Source of the DNA: Capniomyces stellatus
Lineage: Eukaryota > Kickxellomycota > Harpellomycetes > Harpellales > Legeriomycetaceae
Assembly (NCBI GenBank): GCA_001661515.1
Contig: LUVW01000004.1
Span: 742,845 to 806,844 of the forward strand
Reading direction: 5' to 3'
DNA length: 64,000 nucleotides
The notes under the pieces: generated by a model
Told to the model about the DNA's origin: nothing
Seen by the model: only the letters and a program-made list of their open reading frames with translations
Database searches by the model: none
Translations under genes and position numbers: made by a program
In this document: positions 21,159-30,422 of the stretch, piece after piece
How positions within the stretch are numbered: position 1 is the first letter of the stretch
Layout: each line of letters opens with the position of its first letter

Positions 21159-21803
21159 ATGCTGAAATTCGTTCTAGGAGCTATTGCCGTGCTATCACTT
21201 GCCACTGCGCAAGTACCAGAGTCAGGGAAAGCCCAAGGGTACAACAAGCCCAACCACCCGGTTAACAACGGGTATAATTCCAACGACATGATTAAGCCAA
21301 TCAAACCAACCAATGGGGGAAAGGTAACTGTAACCGTCACCAAACCTGCCAAGACTAAGACTGTCACTAAGGAACGTGTTAGCACCGTCACTGAGAACGC
21401 CATTGTTACCAATGCTGTATATAACACCATCACCGAGAAGATCACCATCACTAAGCCTCCAACTACTGTTACCAAAGCCGCAGAAACCACAACTGTCACT
21501 TCAACTGTTGAACATGGCTCCCAGTTCAACTGTGGAAACCTCAAAGCCGACTTCTTCAGCGACCTTTACTACAAGCAACTGATTACTACCCACTACATGG
21601 AGCCAAACAAGTGCTACAGCTTCAGCAAAGCACTTTCAGCCAACTACGCCGACCGCACACCCGGAGCAGGAATCATCAAGGTCTGTGAATTTGCTGACTG
21701 TACTGGAAGATGCTACGAGTCAAGCCGCGATGTCAAGTGGGAACCAGATTCATTCATCTATGACTACGATCACTCCATCGAATCTGCCATGTGGTTGATT
21801 TAG
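21159..21803 (+). CDS. Secreted protein, Thr/Val-rich stalk and possible beta/gamma-crystallin-like domain (paralogue 1)
   Basis: 214 aa. Signal peptide MLKFVLGAIAVLSLATA. Residues about 50-125 are a Thr/Val/Lys-rich stalk (VTVTVTK, TVTE, TITK units), probably O-glycosylated. The last 90 residues contain five Cys (FNCG, KCYSF, VCEF, DCTG, RCYE) and end HSIESAMWLI. The pattern KCYSF...IIKVCEFADCTGRCYESS...D.SIESAMW resembles the two Greek-key motifs of beta/gamma-crystallins. That assignment is by eye and moderate. Such folds occur in calcium-binding and extracellular proteins of microbes. The paralogue at 22859 shares signal peptide, stalk style, C-terminal domain and promoter. Confidence 0.7.
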   Translation: MLKFVLGAIAVLSLATAQVPESGKAQGYNKPNHPVNNGYNSNDMIKPIKPTNGGKVTVTVTKPAKTKTVTKERVSTVTENAIVTNAVYNTITEKITITKPPTTVTKAAETTTVTSTVEHGSQFNCGNLKADFFSDLYYKQLITTHYMEPNKCYSFSKALSANYADRTPGAGIIKVCEFADCTGRCYESSRDVKWEPDSFIYDYDHSIESAMWLI

Positions 21804-22858
21804 AGTCGAAACTTTATTTAGACTCGTTTTATTGTAAACTAGTACTTTTTTCAAAACCAATAAAAATAAAAAGTATCAACATTTTCTTTCCCTTCCCATT
21901 TCTCGGTCATTGATAAATTGTTCTAAAAATCCATGATGTAGTCATTTTTCCAGAACCAATACCACTTGTAAACCGGAGTTTAGGACTTTTAACCAACTTT
22001 TTCTTGCCCATTAATGTGGTATTTTTAATTATTTGTGCACGAATCTCAATCAAGCTGGCATTTCTTCACTCTAAACCTCTGACTTCAATAATAAAAAAGT
22101 TACAGACTTTAACTAATCAAGCTGCAAGTAATGAGTAAGTTTTGAATCTCCAAAAAAAAAAAAAAACTAAATCACCCGTTTATAATTAGTTACTTTAAAG
22201 GTGTACAAAGAGTCATTTTGCTAAATAAATAATCAGAATAACTGTGTAAACTTTTTAATTTTCTAAAACAAAGTCTGCTATTTTTGCGATATTTGGTCAC
22301 TAACCCCGACTCTCGTGTCAAATGAGCTCAGCTAAAATATCCCCATTTTCAGTGAATGAATTTGGCACTTCATTACTATAAATCAAAAAATTGTCTCATT
22401 AACCCCCATGTACAATTTTATTTGACCCTTTTTAATTAACAAACTTAACACAGTTCATCGCCTAAACTACAGTACAGTTAATGTACCATTTGTAATCTAA
22501 CCGTAGTTGCGTTGATTGGTAAAATAAGTCTCGCAAACACTCGAAATCAGTTGCATTGTAATTGATTTAATATCTGAGTTATTTATAGACTGATCAAGAT
22601 AATCTAAATTAAAAAAATGTCTTTTGTTTCAATAATTTTTTTTAAAAAAATAGGCCAACTGTCCTCAAGCTCAATCAGCTATTGGATGTATACAAATAAA
22701 GTAAATAGCCAAATTCTCAGTTGATTTGGAAGCAGGCCATAAAGTCTAAAATTTTATATAAACACAAGTGCTTTGGCCCATTTTTAAAAACCACAACATC
22801 ACCACATCACATCTTCAAGCATCAGTTCACTTAGCACACATCTGTTTTATTTATTAAA
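21804..22858. other. Spacer between tandem paralogues, with duplicated promoter
   Basis: AT-rich, no gene. The last 300 bp repeats the layout upstream of the first paralogue: a TTTATAGAC-TCAAGAT-TCTAAA block (22579-22608, compare 20891-20920), an AGTTGATTTGGAAGC block, then TATA and leader. The duplication therefore included at least 280 bp of upstream DNA. Confidence 0.6.
22755..22762 (+). promoter_or_regulatory. TATA element of second paralogue
   Basis: TATATAAA 104 bp before the ATG at 22859. It is followed by the same leader sequence as the first paralogue with a few substitutions. Confidence 0.6.
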
Positions 22859-23854
22859 ATGCTAAAGTTCGTTCTAGGAGCTGTATCCTTGCTATCACTT
22901 GCCGCTGCACAAGTAACAGAATCAAAAGTTGAATTCAGATTCAACGAGGTTAACTACAACCAAGTAAGTCCCACAAGATACGGCAGATACCTTCATGGCA
23001 GCAATAACAGACCTTACATGAATAGAAACAAGGTTACAGTAACCATCACCAAATCTGCCAGGACTAGGACCCTCGTCACGAGTCGTATTAGTACAGTCAC
23101 GAAAAGCTTCACCACCACCAATGGCCTGGTAACAGTTACCAATGATAACTTCAGCACCTTGACACAAAATGTCACTCTCACTAATAGCGTAACTATCACC
23201 AATGACATCTTTAACACTATTACACAGAATAATACCATCACCCAAGCCCCAACTACCATTACCCAAGCCCCAGTTACTATTACACAGAATAATACCATTA
23301 CCCAGCCCCCAACTACCATTACACAGAATAATACCATTACCCAACCTCCAGTCACTATTACACAGAATAACACCATTACCCAACCCCCAGTCACTATTAC
23401 ACCAGCCCCTGTTACCGTTACACCAGCCCCCATTACCGTTACGCCAGCCCCAGTAACTACAACGATTATACCAGCCCCAATAACTACAACATTTACACCA
23501 GCCCCAATAACTACAACATTTACACCAGCCCCGGTAACTACAACAGTTACATCAACTGTTGACCAGGGCTCCCAATTCAATTGTGGAAAACTCAAAGCTG
23601 AGTTCTTCAGCGCAATTGATTTTGTAGGTCCGATTGTCACCAATTACATGGATCCAAACACATGCTACAGTTTCAGCAAAGCACTTTCAGCAATCTACGC
23701 TGACCGTGCCACTGGAGCAGGAATCATCAGGGTTTGTGAATTTGCAAACTGTACTGGAAGATGTTACGATTCAGGTCGTGATGTCAAGTCGTTCCCAGAT
23801 TCCTTCTTAAATGATTATGGACACTCTATCGAGTCTGCCATGTGGCTGATCTAG
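22859..23854 (+). CDS. Secreted protein, expanded TQNNTITQPP stalk and possible beta/gamma-crystallin-like domain (paralogue 2)
   Basis: 331 aa. Signal peptide MLKFVLGAVSLLSLAAA is almost the same as in the 21159 gene. The stalk is much longer: Thr/Val units, then about six copies of a 10-12 residue unit of the type ITQNNTITQPPVT, then PAPVT/PAPITTTFT units. The NNT triplets add N-glycosylation sequons to an O-glycan-type stalk. The C-terminal 90 residues keep all five Cys (FNCG, TCYSF, VCEF, NCTG, RCYD) and the ending HSIESAMWLI. This is a tandem duplicate whose difference lies mainly in stalk repeat expansion. A cell-surface or extracellular matrix role is likely but inferred. Confidence 0.72.
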   Translation: MLKFVLGAVSLLSLAAAQVTESKVEFRFNEVNYNQVSPTRYGRYLHGSNNRPYMNRNKVTVTITKSARTRTLVTSRISTVTKSFTTTNGLVTVTNDNFSTLTQNVTLTNSVTITNDIFNTITQNNTITQAPTTITQAPVTITQNNTITQPPTTITQNNTITQPPVTITQNNTITQPPVTITPAPVTVTPAPITVTPAPVTTTIIPAPITTTFTPAPITTTFTPAPVTTTVTSTVDQGSQFNCGKLKAEFFSAIDFVGPIVTNYMDPNTCYSFSKALSAIYADRATGAGIIRVCEFANCTGRCYDSGRDVKSFPDSFLNDYGHSIESAMWLI

Positions 23855-24295
23855 GTTTATAGCTTTTATTTCAGCATACATATTATTTTAAATAAACATA
23901 GAAAGTTACCAAATAAATTACAAATTCAACAAATCAAGCTTTAAATAATGCATCAATTATCCATCACTCTAAAAACTTTGACCCATCTATACAATCATCC
24001 CACCAACTTAACATTCGCAGATAACCCTCAAGTCGTTTATTGATACTAATTAATACCGCTAGGTATATTGTAAATTTTAGCGTATTTTTATTTAGTCTAA
24101 AACCATACAAAAAGATACTATGTTTTAAACAATGTCTATAAAAATAATAGCTGGTGTTAAATGGTATAGATAGATTAAACTTTCAACGTTGTAAGTAACT
24201 GATATAGCACCCATTCGATCATCACTTTTGACTTCACCCCTTGCCAAGAACTTGTCATCGTCAAACTCTTTGATTAATTTATCCACATCGTCGTT
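23855..24295. other. Intergenic between convergent secreted-protein genes
   Basis: AT-rich 3' flanks. On the minus strand a short Asp/Lys-rich frame lies just past the stop of the next gene (24225-24295) but has no support. Confidence 0.45.
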
Positions 24296-24928
24296 TTAGT
24301 TGGTTTTACCACTTCCAATTGTTTTGGTTGGAGCGGCTGCTCTAGTTGAAGCTTGTTTTATTAATACTGGAACTATATCATAGATTTCACTACTGGTGCC
24401 TCCAAAAGTTGTAGTCGTGCCCACATCAATAGTCTTAGTTGTGACTCCAACAGTAGTCTTAGTTGTGACTCCAACAGTAGTCTTNNNNNNNNNNNNNNNN
24501 NNNNNNNNNNNNNNNNNNNNNNNNNNNNNNNNNNNNNNNNNNNTTCCACCACTTCCATACTTTCCACCACTTCCATACTTTCCACCACTTCCATAACTTC
24601 CTCCAAGCTTTCCGCCTAGTAGACCCCCCACTTTACCGCCACTTCCCAGCTTTCCGCCTAAAATCTTTCTGTCTTTTGACTTTTCACCTCTTTTCAAAAA
24701 CCCGTTTTGTTTTTTCAGTTCAAAAAGATTGTTGGTGTTAGCTTGACTATCAACGATGAGCGATGGGTTAGCAAAGTCTTTGTTAGCCAGGTTTGCGCCG
24801 TGCTGTTTGGCTTGACCGATTTCCTGAGTTTCACTGTGGTCATTTAGATTTCCTCTTAAAACAGAGGCATCTGTGCTTTGTGCTGCTAGAAATAGGTACA
24901 GCTGAAAAAAAGTGCTAGTGAGCTTCAT
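24296..24928 (-). CDS. Secreted Gly-rich repeat protein, interrupted by an assembly gap
   Basis: ATG at 24928. MKLTSTFFQLYLFLAAQSTDA is a signal peptide. After about 65 polar residues come Gly/Lys units (GGKLGG, then YGSGGK repeated). A run of Ns at 24485-24543 follows, then TTVGVTTK repeats and a Ser/Thr/Gly tail. The gap is 59 Ns, probably an arbitrary or estimated length in a tandem repeat, so the 210-aa length and the frame across it are unproven. No known domain. Composition suggests a structural extracellular protein. Confidence 0.55.
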   Translation of the reverse strand: MKLTSTFFQLYLFLAAQSTDASVLRGNLNDHSETQEIGQAKQHGANLANKDFANPSLIVDSQANTNNLFELKKQNGFLKRGEKSKDRKILGGKLGSGGKVGGLLGGKLGGSYGSGGKYGSGGKYGSGGXXXXXXXXXXXXXXXXXXXXKTTVGVTTKTTVGVTTKTIDVGTTTTFGGTSSEIYDIVPVLIKQASTRAAAPTKTIGSGKTN

Positions 24929-26543
24929 GTTAAACCAGAGTAGTGTGTTTTATAGTGTATATGCTTGTGTGTATTTATTAAATAAATATTGCTTGATAAT
25001 GAGCTATTGATGCTGTTATATGAGTTGTGATTTTTTAGACAGAGATCTGGTCACTGAAACGAAATCTGCTGTGTATTTATACAAGTTTCATTTTGAAGTA
25101 TCAGTCCTGCCCCAAGCAGTCTAGTTTGCTTTAAAGGCTCCAAGCTACAACAAAAGCGCCTAAAGTTTTTGTTTAGTTGGACTTGAAATTTTTAATATTG
25201 TATTACATAACTTTCGACTAATATATTTAAAATCATCGTGTATATCAAATAGTGCTATTTTTAGGGTTTTATGTGCTGAATCGAATCGCCATATTGAATA
25301 GCAAGAATCAAAGCATAAAAAGAAGGAAAAGTAAATATATAGAGCAAAAGATATATGTAGGACACAATCAGTGAGTTTACTTTTTTTTCTTACCCCCTCA
25401 AACAAACTTTGTGTCTGAAAAAATAAAAAAAGACTGAAGTAAAAAGTATTAATGACACAGAACAATATCGACAGCAAATGATTATGAGGATAATGAACCT
25501 GTTTTGTAAAAGCCAGCACCGATATATTGAGGCTGAGTTAAAAAAAAACCATCTATCGATAACTATGTTGTAAACAGTAGACTCGCTGAAACCAATCCGA
25601 CAATCACAACCATCTGTTCTATTTATAAACAAGCAAGACGAACTGCCTAAACTGTAAAAGCACTGAAAATGTATATCAGTTTAGGATCAGAGCTAGGTAA
25701 AATGGACGACAATAACTTAAATGTTAACGCAATTATATAATACGATTATAATAATAATTCTAATTGAACTTAAACTATAGGCAATATTGTTAATATAGCG
25801 TAATAACGGATCGTTTAAATGATGGTGAATTTAGTAAGAGCTTCTCAACCTTTAATGCAGGTTTTACCGCGCTGTGAATATATTTGCTCAAGTAGACAGG
25901 GGAAGGGTTTCAGTTTCCACGTCTTATTGTTTTTATTGGAATAAAAAGAACAGAAGGCTTTTACTTGACTTGAGAACAGGTCAAGAAAATGTCTAGAGCC
26001 TTTGTGTAGTTAGTCCAGAACATCTAAATGAACCCTGTTGCTGGTCACTTCATTTCCATTTCTTTCCACTACAACCAAATGCCAGTTGGTTCAGGCCCGC
26101 GATTCAAGTGACACTATTGGAGCCACAGCTTAGTACTTTTAAAAAGGGAGAAGCTAATCATTATCCAATACAGTTTATGAATCGAGTTGGTTTGATCCTG
26201 TTAAAGCCTGTGAAGTTGCCAATATCAGTTTGGGGTAATAACAATGAAATCAAGACTACTAAATGCTGGGATAAACAGAATAAAAGACCAGGAAATGCTT
26301 TTAAGTTTTATTATTGTTTATTATTATTGGTTTGTTTTTTTAAAGAATAGTTATTGTTAATATTTACACTGGGTGAAATATTCAGTTAGATTCTAAAAAA
26401 ATAAACGAAAAGGCTGCAAATACAAAACTTTGAGGCGAATTGCACATAACAGACATCCAGTTCCATTTCAAGGTCGAAAATTTTCAATGTAAAAGAAAAA
26501 TATCCAAAGTAATGCGATCAACACACGGCGTTAATATTGAACT
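24929..26543. other. 1.6-kb stretch without a gene
   Basis: AT-rich throughout. A minus-strand frame at 25160-25519 and a plus frame at 26108-26350 show no family, signal peptide or splice support. The first 100 bp includes the leader of the minus-strand Gly-rich gene. Confidence 0.45.
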
Positions 26544-28433
26544 ATGTGGGAATTAGTGGAGCAAACCAATGGTATAGGTACCGGTTTAGTAATTATAAAT
26601 TATTTATATTATGAATTGATTGTGGCATCAAATTTTACAATTTTACAATTAAACAAAATAAAAGTCGCACTGACCTGCACTGGTGTAGTTGAAAGATGGA
26701 GATTGTATCCGAACCAAAGCTACAGCATAGGTAGGAAGGGGGCGGATTTTATGATTAATGATCAATCAGTCAGCCGACTACATGCAACAATTAAAGCGAC
26801 AAATTCCAACAGCGTAAGTCGATTAGTAACTCCGAGTAAACAAAGTGCAATGTAAAAAGAAAAAGACCAGCAGTCGTTGCGGATTTTGGAGTATATAACA
26901 AACAAACAAAAAGCAACAAATAAATGATGAACAAACAAATTGTAGATATCCACAGAGTACTCGAGAACAGAATTGTTGCTAAGGGACGAGAGCTCGTCAT
27001 TTGGAGTGTGGATAAATGAAAAGCGAGCAAAAGCGATGGAATGGATAAGCCTGGATGTTGGAGATCAAGTAAGGTTTGGAGGACAGGGGTCTGTTTTCAA
27101 GTAAGCCTGGGAGGGAGGGGGTTGTAGAATTGAATTATTGTTGTTAAGCAGCCGTAAAAAAGAAATGTGATAAAAGATATAAAGAGTAATGAGGTGTAAC
27201 ATAAGGATTTTTACAGACAAAAAGAGTTGAGTTGAATTGAATTGAATGTAACTGTTGTTATTATTATTGTTGTTGTTTGGTTATTAGAGCTAACTTTGAG
27301 GAATTAAATGTAAACTTTTCGGGATTATCGAACAAAAGTGTAGAGTACGAGAGGATAGTTGATGAGATATACAAGTTAGGTAAGCGGTATGGGCAAAAAT
27401 AAGGCAGCCGGGGATTCGGAGCAGATAATTGAGAGCAAAATAGCGGTAATAATGTGGGAATTGGTACATGTGCAAACTGATAGACGGCAGAGTTGTTGTA
27501 GACGGTAACTGTGAGGAAGCAGTGGAGTTGACACACTTGGTTGCGCCCCAGATCCAACTGACGCCAAAGATAGTGATTGGGCTGATCAGGCAGCAGTACA
27601 TAGTAAACCAGGAATTCTTTAGAAGCAAGCTGAATGTCGAAGCTGGTGAAACTGGACGGATGGACGTTGGGCTGGTGGATGCGCTTGACTATATTCCAGC
27701 CATCGGTCCGAGTTTCCCGTTTAAAGTGGATATGAAAGTTTGGAGGCCAAATAAAAGCAGAAAGGAACTGTTTAAAAAGAAAATGTTTTTCACGTTTGAA
27801 AGTGATATTTACGACCGAGCTGTCGAAATGATAACAGCAAGCAATGGTGGATTGAAGCTTGTTGACATTGGCGAGTTTCAGATCAATGCTGCTGATGGCC
27901 GGGATAAAGACACGCTAAGCCCAATCCAAAGAGTCTCGGCTGCGATTATCGATCGATTTGAAATGGACAAACAGGCTTCTGTACTTTTAACCAGCACCAA
28001 ATCCTCCCAAAAAAAAGCCAAACCAACACCCCTAAATAAGGCCAGGCCAAGCCCCACCAGTGCCGAGGTTCTACATGCGATTTCAGATGCCTTGGGCGTT
28101 CGGTTGGCTCAGGAAATCGAAGTGAGTTTGGCTATTTTGTTCATCTCAACACGCTGCTTTTGCAACCCAACATCCGAACCCAAATTCCCAAAATCTCTCC
28201 CATTCTCGGTATCAAAACATGCCAAACACCATTGCGAACTCACATTTTCCTCCACTTGGCCCCATATAGACCCGCCCCTCTCTCCCCAAAACCAAACAAA
28301 TCATAAATCAGCACCTAAAAATTCTGCGCCTGCCAAATCAATATCCAAAAAACGACATCTTGATCCCAAATCGCCCACTAAACCATCAATCGGCTTTAAA
28401 AAGTTTGTTAAAACTGTCCATTTATACAAATAA
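26544..28433 (+). CDS. NBS1: NBS1/nibrin homologue (FHA-BRCT-BRCT, MRN complex), 5 exons
   Basis: Exons 26544-26571, 26689-26813, 26946-27100, 27288-27379, 27484-28433, all in phase, 449 aa. NBS1 is the regulatory subunit of the Mre11-Rad50 double-strand-break sensor in the nucleus. It begins MWELVEQTN, as nibrins do. The FHA domain shows YSIGRKGADFMINDQSVSRLHATI and FGVWINEKR...DQVRFG. BRCT1 has VVVDGNCEEAVELTHLVAP and BRCT2 has RKELFKKKMFFTF. The basic tail ends with GFKKFVK, matching the Mre11-binding (K)xFxKFxK motif. No C-terminal acidic ATM-binding box follows it. A GTGAGT at 28122 could start another intron, but I found no in-phase acceptor. The gene is convergent with the tRNA-binding gene. 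Confidence 0.85.
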
Positions 28434-28675
28434 TCCTACCCTTGACTCACTTTTAAACCAACACTCCATCTTTATTTATACGTTTGGTTTATCTACCCTC
28501 TATCCAATAGCTTAGTCAAATAAACTCTCTAGCAACAGTGTCAATAGTAGCAGTATTATTCTATCATTAAAAATAATTTATTCCAATATTGGGCTAAAAC
28601 ATCTAATCGCCTCTACTTTATCATTTATTATTCTCATGTCTCAATCGATACTATCCCAACTGGATCAAAACCTCC

Positions 28676-29508
28676 CTAGCCAACAGTCCCGCTTTTAAGA
28701 CTCTTTACGCTCACTTGCTCGCCCTTACATATCATTGAATAGCCCTTGTACATTACAAGCCCCTGTTGGCTCACTACCCAGTCCCTGCTTATCTTTTCAA
28801 TCTCGCTCTTCTTTTTAATCATCTTTTTTGCCCCCTTTTTACTATCCCCACTTTCGCTAGAGTCGCTTCCCTTTGCCCTAAAATATGCAGTATCGCCTGG
28901 TTTGCTGTTTGGACTCGGGTCCAGCAACTCAACTTGATACTCAGCATCGCCTGTATCCCCACCGCTGTTTTTGATCTTTTCTGCTGCCGCAAGCAGCATT
29001 CCTTCCGACTTGACTCCTCTTATCTTTGACGTTTTTAGATTTGTAACCACAAACACCAGCCGGTTAACTAGCTCGGCTTCTGGGATGTATTTAACCAATC
29101 CGCTTACTATAGTGTTATATTTCGGCTCCAGCCCTGACTCTTGATTTAACTCCATCTCTCCAATATCAACTACCATACCATACCATACCACATCATATCA
29201 TATCATATCATATCATATTTAACTCCCTCCTCAAGTTGACAATATGGTAAATGCTTGAACAATAGTATCACCTTGCTTTAGTTACCTTTCTCTACATACA
29301 AAGAATCTGCATTGCTGTGCCTCTCAATACTGTGGATCCTCCCTACTCTTATTTCAAGCTTTTCAATTGCCTCCACCCCTTTATCCTCTTCTTCACCAGG
29401 CACCAAACCACCCTCGTTACTAGCCACGTTAACTTCTTTCATGCCGTCAGCGTTAATGCTGCTGTCCTCACTGCGTATTTCTGTATGTTTGGTATCTTTG
29501 CTTTGCAT
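28676..29508 (-). CDS. EMAPII/Arc1-type tRNA-binding domain protein, 2 exons
   Basis: Exons 29508-29286 and 29169-28676, phase 1, 238 aa. The OB-fold tRNA-binding domain starts at residue about 50: LEIRVGRIHSIERHSNADSLYVEKV, then IVSGLVKYIPEAELVNRLV, NLKTSKIRGVKSEGMLLAA and PGD. The EMAPII-like extension follows (KKSEIEKISRDWVV, VMYKGYSMIC). The family (yeast Arc1, animal AIMP1) delivers tRNA to aminoacyl-tRNA synthetases in the cytosol. Arc1's N-terminal GST-like domain is absent; only about 50 acidic residues precede the domain. I started at the first ATG of the open frame. An upstream exon cannot be excluded. Confidence 0.88.
29171..29217. repeat. Pentanucleotide microsatellites inside an intron
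   Basis: (TACCA)4 at 29171-29190 followed by (TCATA)5 at 29193-29217. They lie in the intron of the tRNA-binding gene directly against the 3' splice site. Slippage here would change the intron's 3' end spacing. Confidence 0.85.
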
Positions 29509-30422
29509 CTTTTTTATATTTATCGAAAGTAGTCTACTCAAGTTTGATCAAGCAATTTATTTATCACCAATCTTAATACGGAAACCTTAAACCCCAGAAC
29601 TATAGTCGAAAGATCTGCTCAACTTACACAATTGACGCAAAGCCTACATACTAAAGTATTTTATATAGTGTACAAACTTGCCTGAATCCGATTCTAAAAG
29701 AATTTACCACCTACACATTTATTATTTAAGCCATTGTTTTATTTTCACACCAATTTACTATTAATTAGCAACAAAACATAGGCGCAACATCCCACTTCTC
29801 ATAGTTTGTAGACTGCACCGGTAAATATAAAAAACCAGCATGCTGTTGTATTTTATGGGTTTTTTGCTCGTACTCTTGGTCCTGTCAAATCCACATTTGC
29901 TTTCGCTTTAAACCTTAATCCTCGAATACTCATTGTCGCTTATTCACTGGTTTTATCTTGTTTTTCTTCCTGCTGTTTTTCTTTATCTTGTTTTTATTTT
30001 CCTTGTTTTTCTTTTCCCCGTTCGCGCTTACTCTGCCTAGTTATCACTATAGCTCTGGTAACGCCAAATACTAAATCTAGAGCAAAAGGGAATCAGCTCC
30101 TAATTTACAACAATCGAGATCAATTTTATTTTATTTATTTTTTTCGTTGAAATTGATCTGCTTCTTTGATCTAGTTACTAAAATTTACGCTTGATTTCAA
30201 TTTCAGACTGTAAATCCCAAGTACTCAGTTTGGTAAACGATTTCAAAACATTAATTATTAAAAATGTAACTATATTAATATTAAAAACTAAGAGCTAGAA
30301 CAAAAAAATAAAAATAGAATCGGTCTATCGCAAGCAAATGTTTTGCATCAACCGGTGTTAAATACGTCATCATTTTTGTAAAAAAATCATGTTTAGGACA
30401 GCCAAACTTCAGTGCTGTTTGA
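29509..30422. other. Intergenic, 0.9 kb, T-rich
   Basis: No gene seen. Repeated CTTGTTTTTCTT-type pyrimidine tracts at 29955-30020 and AT-rich sequence. It holds the promoter of the tRNA-binding gene and the 3' end of the rhomboid-like gene. Confidence 0.5.

Noticed and set aside
22922..23643. Minus-strand Gly/Val repeat frames opposite the second paralogue
   Set aside because: Antisense of Thr/Pro/Asn repeats; no signal peptide or start context.
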